A program made the position numbers and the translations under genes. From contig NZ_CP109009.1 of NCBI RefSeq assembly GCF_036226685.1, positions 186,001-250,000 of the forward strand: a DNA stretch of 64,000 bases, written 5' to 3'. This stretch comes from Streptomyces sp. NBC_00690. GTDB lineage: Bacteria; Actinomycetota; Actinomycetes; Streptomycetales; Streptomycetaceae. The first letter of the stretch is position 1. Every line of letters begins with the position of its first letter. The notes beneath the pieces are model-generated. The model was not told the DNA's origin. It did not search any database and worked only from the letters and a program-made list of their open reading frames with translations. Shown here piece after piece: positions 8,047 to 16,080 of this stretch.

Positions 8047-9066
8047 TCAGAGTTCCACCAGGACCGCACCGATGTGACGGCCCTCCAACAGCTCGCACAA
8101 CGCCCGGGGGGCCTGGCCGATTCCCGACACCCGGACATGCGGGAAGGTCAGCGTTCCGTCCCGCAGCCCCTGGCCGAACTCCTTCGTCCACTCCGGGAGC
8201 GCGTCCATGTGATCGCTCCCGGACAGACCGCGCACCGTGATCCCGCGCAGGATGAGCGAGCCGCTGTCCACCTCGATCACACTGCGGAATCCTCCGGAGA
8301 GCTGCCCGTCGAGCGCCCCGATGAGGGCGATGCGCGCACCCCGGCGTGCCACCGCGAGCGCGGCCGAGAGCTGCTCCCCGCCGACGTTGTCGAAGACCGC
8401 GTCGAGCCCTTCGGGGGCCGCTGCGCGCAGTTGCTCTTCAATGGGTCCCGCGCCGCGGATGACGGCGGCGTCATAGCCGAGTTCCTCCACCAGAACACGT
8501 GCCTTGCGCTCGGAGCTGGTGCTGCCGATCACCCGAGCGGCTCCCCGCAGCCGGGCGAACTGACCGGCCAGCGTGCCGACGCCGCCCGCCGCCGCGCTGA
8601 CGAAGACGGTGTCCCCGGCCCGCACCTCCGCGCCACGCACGATGCCCAGCCAGGCGGTGAAGCCCTGGGACAGATGAGCCGCCGCGTCGGGCAGCTCGGC
8701 GGGGTCAACGCGCTGGAACTCGGCCGCGTCACCCACCGCGTACTCACGCCAGCCGTGCCGGTGGGTGACGAGGTCCCCGGGAGCCAGCCCGGCGTCGGAG
8801 CCGTTGACCGCGACGACCTCGCCGAGGGCCGGTCCCCACAATGGGCTGTCGGGCGCGTAGCCCGTCACGGGCAGATCGGCGTCGTCCCGCATCAGGGTGC
8901 GCATCACGGCGGTGACGCTCATCAGCGTGTTCCGTACGAGGACCTGTCCGGGCGCCGGGTCGGGTATCGGGAAGGTCACCACCTGGAGGTGATCGGGCGT
9001 CAGCTCGCCCTGCGGGCGGCGGGCGAGACGCACCTCGCGGTAGGTGGCGGGGGTGGAAGAGGGCAT
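8047..9066 (-). CDS. NADP-dependent oxidoreductase, zinc-free MDR superfamily
   Basis: This 339-residue protein belongs to the medium-chain dehydrogenase/reductase superfamily and resembles the curcumin reductase/prostaglandin reductase-like group that reduces alkenals and enones with NADPH. An N-terminal GroES-like domain is followed by a Rossmann fold with the cofactor motif SAAAGGVGTLAGQ at about residues 145-160. No zinc-binding cysteine cluster is seen. The ATG at 9066 is used because it gives the family-typical N-terminus, and upstream in-frame starts have no ribosome site. It is the first gene of a two-gene operon with the MerR regulator, so its substrate or a related electrophile is probably the inducer. 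Confidence 0.85.
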   Translation of the reverse strand: MPSSTPATYREVRLARRPQGELTPDHLQVVTFPIPDPAPGQVLVRNTLMSVTAVMRTLMRDDADLPVTGYAPDSPLWGPALGEVVAVNGSDAGLAPGDLVTHRHGWREYAVGDAAEFQRVDPAELPDAAAHLSQGFTAWLGIVRGAEVRAGDTVFVSAAAGGVGTLAGQFARLRGAARVIGSTSSERKARVLVEELGYDAAVIRGAGPIEEQLRAAAPEGLDAVFDNVGGEQLSAALAVARRGARIALIGALDGQLSGGFRSVIEVDSGSLILRGITVRGLSGSDHMDALPEWTKEFGQGLRDGTLTFPHVRVSGIGQAPRALCELLEGRHIGAVLVEL

Positions 9067-9130
9067 GGCTACTCCTGGGCAGGGGCCGCGCGAAGCTGTC
9101 CCCGGCGGCCGTGGGCGATCGGTCGTTCCG

Positions 9131-9162
9131 ACGGTAAGACTTGACGCCCGCGTCAAGTGCAA
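9131..9162 (-). promoter_or_regulatory. MerR-type promoter with 19-bp spacer and dyad operator
   Basis: On the minus strand TTGCAC (9157-9162) and TTACCG (9132-9137) are separated by exactly 19 bases, the abnormal spacing of MerR-controlled promoters. The spacer contains a perfect dyad at 9139-9158, ACTTGACGC and GCGTCAAGT around two bases. It is upstream of the oxidoreductase/MerR operon. A -10 with one-base offset (TACCGT) is also possible. Confidence 0.65.
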
Positions 9163-9336
9163 GACCGGGTCTGTCGTGCGCCCATCAGCGATCTGAAGCG
9201 GCTCGCCGCCTCGGTATTCGGGTCCGATCTGTTGAGGTAGGACCCGAGATTGGGCACAGGCTTCGAGTCAGCCCGACAGCTCCTCGCCCTCAGGTTGGTC
9301 CTGTTGGGACCAATAGACCCGACCAGAACTGACCTG

Positions 9337-9377
9337 TGAGGTCAAGCGAGGTCAAGCGAGGTCAAGCGAGGTCAGCG
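9337..9377. repeat. Tandem 10-bp direct repeat
   Basis: GTCAAGCGAG is repeated three times exactly at 9341-9370, with partial copies on both sides (TGAG before, GTCAGCG after). It lies about 95 bases upstream of the metal sensor gene. It may be a cooperative regulator site or simple slippage. Confidence 0.85.
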
Positions 9378-9471
9378 GTTGACGTGGCCGCCCCAGAAGC
9401 ATGTCGGCACAACCGGTCATCAAAAAGGGTTCAAGGTTCTCTGAATTCACAGATTCATGTACTCTCGCGGG

Positions 9472-9807
9472 GTGTTGACTCTCACCCGTGACATCGAGGT
9501 GCTGGCCCGGTTCGGCCGCGCTCTCGCCGATCCGATCCGCTGCCGTGTCCTGCTCGCGCTGCGTGACGCCCCCGCCTACCCCGCCGACCTCGCCGACGCG
9601 ATCGGCGTCTCCCGCACCCGATTGTCAAACCACCTGGCGTGCCTGCGCGATTGCGGTCTGGTCGTCGCCGTTCCCGACGGCCGCCGCACCCGCTACGAGC
9701 TGGCCGACGAACGCCTCGGCCACGCGCTAGACGACCTGCGCACCGCCGTGGTCGCCGTCGAGTCGGACAAGACCTGCCCGGACGCGGAGACGAAGGGCTG
9801 CTGCTGA
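9472..9807 (+). CDS. cmtR: CmtR-like ArsR-family metal-sensing repressor
   Basis: ArsR/SmtB repressors release DNA when they bind metal. With the GTG start at 9472 the protein is 111 residues. Its cysteines in HLACLRDCGLV and SDKTCPDAE then fall at positions 57, 61 and 102, the three ligands of the Cd/Pb sensor CmtR of Mycobacterium tuberculosis, whose overall sequence it also resembles (RALADP.RCR, LSNHL.CLR.CGLVVA). An ATG at 9457 is an alternative start. The C-terminus adds a CysCys pair (KGCC). It lies ten bases upstream of a cation exporter gene. A TGAATTCA palindrome at 9442-9449 is a candidate operator core. The spacing may allow a leaderless transcript. Confidence 0.85.
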   Translation: MLTLTRDIEVLARFGRALADPIRCRVLLALRDAPAYPADLADAIGVSRTRLSNHLACLRDCGLVVAVPDGRRTRYELADERLGHALDDLRTAVVAVESDKTCPDAETKGCC

Positions 9808-9817
9808 GGTGACCGCG

Positions 9818-10513
9818 ATGTCCCTCAATCCGCCCCCGGCCCGCCGTGACGTGCTCGCCAGGCGCATACGGCTACTCGTCGCCGCGACGATCATCTACAA
9901 CGTCATCGAGGCCGTCGTCGCCATCACCGCAGGGACGATCGCCTCCTCCACCGCGCTGATCGGCTTCGGTCTGGACTCCGTCATCGAGGTCTCCTCCGCC
10001 GCTGCGGTCGCCTGGCAGTTCTCCAACCGTGACCACACGCTGCGCGCAGCCCGAGAGAAGACGACGCTGCGGATCATCGCCGTCTCCTTCTTCGTGCTCG
10101 CCGCATACGTCGGCATCGACGCCGTCCGCGCACTGACAGGCACCGGCGAGGCTGGACGTTCCATCCCCGGCATCGTCATCGCCGCCCTCTCCCTGGCGAT
10201 CATGCCGTTCCTGTCCGCCGCCCAGCGCAGGGCAGGGCGCGAACTCGGCTCCGCCTCGGCCGTGGCGGACTCCAAGCAGACCCTGCTGTGCACCTATCTG
10301 TCCGCGGTCCTTCTGGTCGGACTGGTCCTCAACGCAACCTTGGGCTGGTCGTGGGCCGATCCGATCGCCGCTCTGGTGATCGCCGTCATCGCCGTGAAGG
10401 AAGGCCGCGACGCCTGGCAGGGAAAGGGCTGCTGCGCGGCCCCTGCCGTAGCCCTCACCGCAGGGCCGGGAGACGCGTGCGACTGCCGCCCCGGGTGCAC
10501 CTGCTGCACCTGA
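9818..10513 (+). CDS. CDF-family heavy-metal exporter with cysteine-rich tail
   Basis: This 231-residue cation diffusion facilitator-like protein has about six membrane segments. Metal-site acidic residues lie in the membrane (FGLDSVIE near residue 50, WADPIAAL near residue 185). The ATG at 9818 is preferred because GAGGTGA lies six bases upstream; a GTG at 9809 is also in frame. The family's usual cytoplasmic ferredoxin-like domain is missing. It is replaced by a short tail with eight cysteines (GKGCCAAP, then DACDCRPGCTCCT), a likely soft-metal chelating segment. Coupling to the CmtR-like sensor indicates export of Cd, Pb or Zn induced by the same metals. Confidence 0.85.
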   Translation: MSLNPPPARRDVLARRIRLLVAATIIYNVIEAVVAITAGTIASSTALIGFGLDSVIEVSSAAAVAWQFSNRDHTLRAAREKTTLRIIAVSFFVLAAYVGIDAVRALTGTGEAGRSIPGIVIAALSLAIMPFLSAAQRRAGRELGSASAVADSKQTLLCTYLSAVLLVGLVLNATLGWSWADPIAALVIAVIAVKEGRDAWQGKGCCAAPAVALTAGPGDACDCRPGCTCCT

Positions 10514-10918
10514 AGCGCGCCGGAGGACTGCGGCGACGTCCGGGGCGTGACCTTCAAGTCGGGTCACCGTCGGACCGAGGACTGGTTCTGAGGGGGCTGG
10601 TGGTCCCTTGTCCTCGTGACCGCCTTACTCGACTGGCTCCTCGCCTAACCACCCCCACCCATCACCTCACGACAACGACGGCGGCAAGTCCGGGTGGCCA
10701 GGCAGTCCAACCCCCGAGCACGCCATGCCGACTTCAACCACAAGCCGCGGCCCGGCTGCTGTTCCCCCGCAGCCGATCGAGGTCCGACCCATCAGCCGTT
10801 GGCAACCGCCAGGAGCTTCGTCCTGCCCGGAGGTAGCGCGTGGGTTCCAGGAATCTGGGCGGCCCTTGGCCGCGGACCTGTGGGCAGGTCGCAGTCTTGT
10901 CCCAACGGGTTCCCGGTC
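10514..10918. other. Intergenic stretch without supported gene
   Basis: Between the convergent CDF gene and the XRE-cupin gene no reading frame shows convincing codon bias or a ribosome site. No strong hairpin was recognised. Confidence 0.5.
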
Positions 10919-11572
10919 CTACGGCTGCGCTTCGCGGCCGGCCTGGGCACGATTCGGCTGGCGGTTCCCGCGGCCAACGGCCGAAGGGGTGCGCAGCCGT
11001 AGGCGTTCGCCTTGGGGCCCGAACATAATCAGGTACTCAACAGGCCCGCCGGAGCCGCCGTTCACCACCCCATGCGGGGTGCGGGTGTCGAACTCGGCAA
11101 CGTCCCCGGCAGTCAGGACGAGGTCTTGGTCGCCGAGCGCGAGCCACAGCCGCCCGTACAGGACGCAGAGCCATTCGTAGCCGTCGTGGGAGACCTGACG
11201 GGGCCGCGCGGGCGGGTCCTCAAGGGCGGCGGGCAGGACGTGCTTGTGGGCGTGCAAGCCGCCGACGTACCGGGTCAACGGCAGCACCGCCTTGTCATCC
11301 CCGAAGCTCAACGGCACCGTAGCGCGCGGCTCGGCCGCGGGGGCGGGCGCGGTGCCGGCCAGTTCGTCTAGGGAGACGCCGTACTCTTTCGACAGTTGCA
11401 GCAGCACCTCCAGGGTGGGCTTGCGCCGGCCAGTCTCGATCCGGGACAGCGTGCTGGCCGAGATGCCCGTCGCGCAGCTGACACCGGCGAGCGTCGCGCT
11501 GTGGTGCTCGCGCGCAGCCCGCAACCGGGGCCCCATAGCGTCCAGCGTGCCGTCCACGTCGTCGACTGCCAC
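10919..11572 (-). CDS. XRE-family regulator with C-terminal cupin domain
   Basis: The 217-residue protein has an XRE helix-turn-helix at about residues 14-70 (RLRAAREHHSATLAGVSCAT, then GISASTLSRIETGRRKP). A cupin beta-barrel follows at about residues 120-190 (EWLCVLYGRLWLALGDQ, then TAGDVAEFDTRTPHGVVN), the common layout for regulators that sense a small ligand in the cupin. GTG at 11572 is chosen because GGAAGGAG lies about ten bases upstream. It is divergent from the epoxide hydrolase gene, its most probable target. The ligand is unknown. Confidence 0.88.
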   Translation of the reverse strand: MAVDDVDGTLDAMGPRLRAAREHHSATLAGVSCATGISASTLSRIETGRRKPTLEVLLQLSKEYGVSLDELAGTAPAPAAEPRATVPLSFGDDKAVLPLTRYVGGLHAHKHVLPAALEDPPARPRQVSHDGYEWLCVLYGRLWLALGDQDLVLTAGDVAEFDTRTPHGVVNGGSGGPVEYLIMFGPQGERLRLRTPSAVGRGNRQPNRAQAGREAQP

Positions 11573-11713
11573 CTTTACCGCTCCTTCCTGCCGTGCGGCT
11601 CCACCGCTCTGTGCTGCGAGTTTGCCAGAATGGCAAGGCTGATCGCGTCGGGCGGGTGCCGCGCCGCATGATCGATGGGTAGTCGCGTCCGCCCGCAAAT
11701 CGAGGAGAAGCCC

Positions 11714-12703
11714 ATGCAGCCCGAGCCGACCGCCGAGCTCCGCCACCGCACCGTCGAGGCCCCGGCCGGGCGCCTGCACCTGGTCGAGCAGGGCACCGGC
11801 CCGCTGGTCCTGCTTGTGCACGGCTTCCCCGAGTCCTGGTACTCCTGGCGCCGCCAGCTGCCGGCCCTCGCCGCGGCCGGCCACCGGGCGGTGGCGATCG
11901 ACGTGCGCGGCTACGGCCGCTCCTCCAAGCCGGAGGCGGTGGACGCCTACCGGATGGTCGACCTGGTGGAGGACAATGTTGCCGTCGTGCGCGCCCTCGG
12001 CGAGGAGAAGGCGGTGGTCGTTGGCCACGACTGGGGCTCCAACATCGCTTCCGCCTCCGCCCTGCTCAACCCCGACGTCTTCCGCGCCGTCGCCCTGCTG
12101 AGTGTCCCCTACGCGCCGCCCGGCGGCCCCCGCCCCACCGACATCTTCGGCCAGATCGGCGGCCCCGAGCAGGAGTTCTACGTCTCCTACTTCCAGCAGC
12201 CCGGCCGCGCCGAGGCGGAGATCGAGCCCGACGTCCGGGGCTGGCTCGCAGGCTTCTACGCGGCTCTGTCCGCCGACACGATGCCCGCCCAGGGCGAGCC
12301 CGACCCGCACTTCGTTGCCCGCGCCAGCGGCCAGCTGCGCGACCGTTTCCCCATGGGGGTCCTCCCGGCCTGGCTGAGCAAGGACGACCTCGACGTGTAC
12401 GCCGGGGAGTTCGAGCGCACAGGGTTTACCGGCGCACTCAACCGCTACCGCAACATGGACCGAGACTGGGAAGAACTCGCCCCGCACCGCGGAGCCCCGA
12501 TCACACAGCCGTCCCTGTTCATCGGCGGCGCCCTGGACGCCTCCACCACCTGGATGTCCGACGCCATCGACGCCTACCCCACCACCCTCCCCGGCCTGTC
12601 GGCCTCCCACCTCTTGGACGGCTGTGGCCACTGGATCCAGCAGGAGCGCCCCGACGAGGTCAACCGCCTGCTGACCGACTGGCTCGCGACCCTCCAGGGC
12701 TGA
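11714..12703 (+). CDS. Epoxide hydrolase, alpha/beta-hydrolase fold
   Basis: This 329-residue soluble enzyme carries the epoxide hydrolase landmarks: oxyanion-hole HGFPESW near residue 36, nucleophile Asp106 in GHDWGS, and catalytic His306 in GCGHWIQQERP. The cap region contributes tyrosines that would activate the epoxide. It opens epoxides to diols with water. The ATG at 11714 has GAGGAGAAG just upstream. It is divergent from the XRE-cupin regulator. A haloalkane dehalogenase is less likely because the cap and the GHDWGS context fit epoxide hydrolases better. Confidence 0.9.
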   Translation: MQPEPTAELRHRTVEAPAGRLHLVEQGTGPLVLLVHGFPESWYSWRRQLPALAAAGHRAVAIDVRGYGRSSKPEAVDAYRMVDLVEDNVAVVRALGEEKAVVVGHDWGSNIASASALLNPDVFRAVALLSVPYAPPGGPRPTDIFGQIGGPEQEFYVSYFQQPGRAEAEIEPDVRGWLAGFYAALSADTMPAQGEPDPHFVARASGQLRDRFPMGVLPAWLSKDDLDVYAGEFERTGFTGALNRYRNMDRDWEELAPHRGAPITQPSLFIGGALDASTTWMSDAIDAYPTTLPGLSASHLLDGCGHWIQQERPDEVNRLLTDWLATLQG

Positions 12704-12930
12704 ACCAGGCTGGCTACTGGGCAGTTTGGCGGTTCGGGTGAGTGCGGCACGGACGAATGGGCGAAGCACGATGGTGGTCACCCGAAGGCTGGTTCAGCCT
12801 GTGCGTTTCACGCTGCGCAGCAAGACATCTGTCACCAGCGAGGAACGCCACTTGGCATCAACAGGGGCTCTGCAACGGTGATGTCACCTTTCAAGTCGCG
12901 GCCGGCCTCCGCCCGCTGAGGGTTCACTTA

Positions 12931-13965
12931 CGAGCTGGTGCGTGATTGCGCGTGAGGTGTTCTTGCTGGTGGGTGGCATGATCCGGATGTGGCGATCATG
13001 GTCAGTCGGACGGTTCTCGCGCATCAGGTGTTCACAGGGGTCTCTCGGGGGCATCTCGCTTACCTGATTGAGGAGTTGGCCGACCCTTGGCAGGCGGTGG
13101 TCGAGGGGCGTCGTCACAGAGCCCGCGGCGGGGCCAGGCGACGTGAAGCAGGAGCCGGTGTCCGGCATCGGCTGGTGTTCGTCGACCGGCTCGTGGCCAC
13201 GCTGATTCATCTGCGGCACGATTTGCCGCATGCGGCGTTGGGGCTGCTGTTCGGCGTCGATCGCTCCACCATCACCCGTGCGATCGGCGAGATGCGAGGG
13301 CTGCTGGCCGAGCGGGGATGTGCGGTCCCGGACCGGCCCGGCCTGCGGCTACGGACCTTGGCGGATGTGTTCGCATACGCCCAGGCCGAAGGCATCGAGC
13401 TGCGGCTGGACGCCACCGAAGTCCAGGTCCGTCGGCCCCCGGCCGGCCGCGGCGGACGCCGTGCCTTCGTCTCGGGGAAGAAGAAGCAGAACACGATGAA
13501 GGCCACCGTCGTCGCCGACCATGAGGGCCGCACGCTCTGGACCGACGCCCTGCGACCAGGGCGGATGCATGACGCGACCGCTGCACGCAACGAGGGCATC
13601 GGTACCTGTTTCCAGCGCTTCTCCGACGTTGAAGTCCTTCTGGACGACGGCTACCTCGGACTCCGCCGCGACCATCCCGGCCAAGCGGTGACGCCGCCGA
13701 GGAAGGGAAACAAGATCAGCCCTCCCGAGGTCCTCGAAGCCCGCCTACGAGCCCGGCACCGGCACTCCTCGAAGCGCATCACCGTCGAACACGCCCTCGC
13801 CGATCACAAACGCTGGAAGCAATTGGTCCGCTGGACCCACCGCCGGGAGAATCTGCCCGCCACCTACCGGGCCATCGCCGGCCTCGTCTCCGACCGCAAC
13901 ACCACCGACTGACAAAAACCCCCGGTCAGGCATCCACGTCTCAAACGCAATCACGCACCAGCTCG
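12931..13965 (+). mobile_element. Intact IS5-family insertion sequence, 1035 bp
   Basis: Perfect 20-bp terminal inverted repeats lie at 12931-12950 and 13946-13965, starting CGAGCTGGTG. A TTA target duplication flanks the element (12928-12930 and 13966-13968), consistent with the IS1031-like branch of IS5. The element holds one complete transposase gene. Intact ends and gene suggest recent insertion. The right-hand TTA is also the stop codon (TAA, minus strand) of a short ORF. Confidence 0.93.
12989..13912 (+). CDS. IS5-family DDE transposase
   Basis: This 307-residue transposase has an N-terminal helix-turn-helix region (about residues 70-100: HAALGLLFGVDRSTITRAI) and a DDE-type catalytic domain. 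The acidic residues are recognisable in LRLDATEVQV, EVLLDDGYLGL and ITVEHALADHKRW. Length and motifs are complete with no frameshift, so it should be active. It lies wholly between the terminal repeats of the element. Confidence 0.93.
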   Translation: MAIMVSRTVLAHQVFTGVSRGHLAYLIEELADPWQAVVEGRRHRARGGARRREAGAGVRHRLVFVDRLVATLIHLRHDLPHAALGLLFGVDRSTITRAIGEMRGLLAERGCAVPDRPGLRLRTLADVFAYAQAEGIELRLDATEVQVRRPPAGRGGRRAFVSGKKKQNTMKATVVADHEGRTLWTDALRPGRMHDATAARNEGIGTCFQRFSDVEVLLDDGYLGLRRDHPGQAVTPPRKGNKISPPEVLEARLRARHRHSSKRITVEHALADHKRWKQLVRWTHRRENLPATYRAIAGLVSDRNTTD

Positions 13966-14193
13966 TTAGTGATTGTGCTCGGCATGTCCGAGGACCTCGC
14001 CACTGACGCGGGTACCGATCCGGCGCAGTTCAGCATCACGGGGCATCGCCGTGGTCTCGGCCAGGCCGATCGCATCCTTGACACCAACGATGCGCACGAA
14101 GAGACCGAGGCGTGGGCCGTTCGGCCCCCACTCGTTGGGTTCCAAGCACGCCGGCATCGTCGGACAGCCGTCCAAACCGATGCCGGCGGGCAA
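13966..14193 (-). CDS. Short ORF downstream of the DHFR-like gene
   Basis: A 75-codon frame begins at a TTG one codon after the stop of the DHFR-like gene and in the same frame, ending in TAA at 13966-13968. GC-rich third positions and a sensible sequence (for example PRLGLFVRIVGVKDAIGLAE) favour coding. The start codon is weak and the family is unknown. It may be a coupled small protein or a degenerate remnant. The adjacent IS element sits exactly against its stop codon. Confidence 0.35.
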   Translation of the reverse strand: MPAGIGLDGCPTMPACLEPNEWGPNGPRLGLFVRIVGVKDAIGLAETTAMPRDAELRRIGTRVSGEVLGHAEHNH

Positions 14194-14196
14194 ATA

Positions 14197-14802
14197 TCAC
14201 GCAGGGGTACCGAGCGGCGGATGCTCAAGCACGCGGGGCTTGTACTCGACCAACTGGATGCGGCCGTCGAAGGTGCGGTGCTCGATCATCTCCAGGGCAA
14301 CGTCCGGATAGCCGTCGTAAATGCGTTCTTCGCCCGTGGCTCCAGTGATCACCGGGAACATCACGACACGGAAACGGTCGACGAGTCCGGCACGCAGCAG
14401 GGACCGGCACAGGCTGAGGCTGCCGATCGTGCTCAGGAGCCCCGAACCACTCGATTTCATGGCGCGGACCGACTCGACGGCGTCGTCGCGGACAAGCGTG
14501 GAGTTGGCCCACGTCAGTGGCTCCTCTAGTGAGGAGGAGAACACCACCTTGGACGCTTGCGTGAGCTCGTCGACGGACGCCTCTTCTTCGGGCCTGAACT
14601 CATCCAGACCCTTCGGAACCTCGCCTGCGGCGAAGCCCGACATCAGGCGATAGGTGTTCGCTCCCATCAGGTAGGTGGCCTCGGGCTGCTTGCCGAGCCA
14701 CGCAAGGTACTCCGGGCCCTCAAGGCCCCAGAACCCGGGCCACCCCTCCCCCGACGCATAGCCGTCGAGGGAAGTGATGAAATCGACGAGAAGCTCAGAC
14801 AT
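14197..14802 (-). CDS. RibD C-terminal/dihydrofolate reductase-like protein
   Basis: This 201-residue protein starts MSELLVDFITSLDGYASGEG and keeps the family landmarks TYLMGANTYRLM and GSLSLCRSLLRAGLVDRF. These proteins have the fold of the riboflavin deaminase/reductase C-terminal domain and bind NADPH. Streptomyces genomes carry many stand-alone copies, usually of unknown substrate. The length is complete. No regulator is adjacent. The 541 bases upstream (14803-15343) contain no gene I can support. Confidence 0.85.
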   Translation of the reverse strand: MSELLVDFITSLDGYASGEGWPGFWGLEGPEYLAWLGKQPEATYLMGANTYRLMSGFAAGEVPKGLDEFRPEEEASVDELTQASKVVFSSSLEEPLTWANSTLVRDDAVESVRAMKSSGSGLLSTIGSLSLCRSLLRAGLVDRFRVVMFPVITGATGEERIYDGYPDVALEMIEHRTFDGRIQLVEYKPRVLEHPPLGTPA

Positions 14803-15343
14803 AGCGGTGTCCCTTCCTTGAATGTCACGAACTTAGACCGGCCGCGACCCACTGAGCCGGGACGCGGTAGTTGGAATCGGTGCGGCGAGGTGACTTGGCA
14901 GTTTTGACCTGCTGGGGCGAGCATGTTGGAACCATCGGGTCAGACTTCTTGCAAGCTTCGGTGAATTGCCAGTCATGATTGGGACCAGTTCCGGGCATCG
15001 CAGGCATGCAGCGTCCGTAGTCGCTTTCCCGAGAGGTACACGGAACCGAGCGAGCGCGTATGCAGGGCCGCGGGTGGGGCGGTGGCGACAGCGGCGGGCG
15101 AACACCTGGTTCCGGCTCTTGCGCCCGGACCCTGTGAACTACTACGCAGCTCTACGAGAGCTCCTTTCAGCAAGGTGACCCACTCGCCAAGAAGATCGAC
15201 ATCGCGGGTGCCACTTGATCAACCGGAAGCGCTGAAGCCAGCATTTTCGCCAGGGCCGGCACCGCCTCATCTTCGGGCAAGAGAAGCACGTCGACACCGG
15301 CTGGATCGAAGGCGCGCGGGCCCAGGGCGGAACCGTCTCGCAC

Positions 15344-15979
15344 TCAGAAGTCCACGTCGCCGCCGGCCTTGTCGGCTCCTCCGCGTCGGGCTGTGCTCGG
15401 CAGGGCGTGCGCGAGCAGGGTCTTTGCTGCCGTCCGTGCGTGTCGGCCGTAGTCCGCTTCGCCGAGCACCATGGCGCGACTGGCCGCCCCGTCCGCGAGG
15501 GTGACCAGTTGTTCGGCGAGCGCGGCGGGTTCGTAGCAGCCCAGTTCCGTCACCAGCGCGGTGACCAGCCGTACCATCTGCAGTTTCTGTTCGCGGGCGT
15601 AGGAGTGGACCGCGCTCTCGGGGTCGGGGAACTCCGCTGCGGCGTCGATGAATGGGCATCCTCGTACCGGTGTTGCATCCGGCACGGGGTCGAACAGCCC
15701 GAGGATCCGCTCCAGCGGGGGGATGTCCTCGCGGTTCAGCACGTCTTCCAAAGTGGCACCCGACGCGGTGAGGTCCTGGAGGTGGGCGATCACCAGGTCA
15801 CTCTTGGTCCGGAAATGCGCGTAGAGCGTGCGTTTAGACACGGGTGCCGCCTCCGCGACCTGCTCCATTCCGGTCGCGTTGATGCCGTGGGTCGCGAACA
15901 GCTCGGCGGCGGCGGCCAGGATGCGCTCCCGTCCGCCCCGCCCCCGCCCCCTCGCGGATTCCGTAGTCGTCGCACTCAT
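15344..15979 (-). CDS. TetR-family regulator of the adjacent nitroreductase
   Basis: This 211-residue TetR protein has a helix-turn-helix at about residues 18-62 (ILAAAAELFATHGINATGME, then QVAEAAPVSKRTLYAHFRTK) and a longer C-terminal ligand-binding half. An arginine/glycine-rich N-terminus (SARGRGRGGRER) precedes it. Its ATG is six bases from a near-perfect palindrome (15985-16006), and a second, perfect copy precedes the divergent nitroreductase gene. It should therefore repress both genes. The ligand is unknown. Confidence 0.9.
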   Translation of the reverse strand: MSATTTESARGRGRGGRERILAAAAELFATHGINATGMEQVAEAAPVSKRTLYAHFRTKSDLVIAHLQDLTASGATLEDVLNREDIPPLERILGLFDPVPDATPVRGCPFIDAAAEFPDPESAVHSYAREQKLQMVRLVTALVTELGCYEPAALAEQLVTLADGAASRAMVLGEADYGRHARTAAKTLLAHALPSTARRGGADKAGGDVDF

Positions 15980-15984
15980 GCATC

Positions 15985-16006
15985 AAGTATACGGAAGCGT
16001 TTACTT
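15985..16006. promoter_or_regulatory. TetR operator copy 1
   Basis: Arms AAGTATACG and CGTTTACTT around four bases, one mismatch from a perfect dyad. It is next to the TetR start codon and matches copy 2 in arm length and spacing. Confidence 0.65.
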
Positions 16007-16035
16007 CGAGAGGTGACGCCTGCTAGGTTCACGCA

Positions 16036-16057
16036 ATGTAAACGGCTGCGTTTACAT
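16036..16057. promoter_or_regulatory. TetR operator copy 2
   Basis: A perfect dyad, ATGTAAACG and CGTTTACAT around four bases, 23 bases before the nitroreductase GTG. Centre-to-centre distance to copy 1 is 51 bases, about five helical turns. Confidence 0.7.
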
Positions 16058-16080
16058 CGAGCGCTGTCGAGGAGTCTTTC

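Noticed and set aside
14803..15343. Short ORFs on both strands in the gap upstream of the DHFR-like gene
   Set aside because: Overlapping short frames of equal quality with no ribosome site; none preferred.
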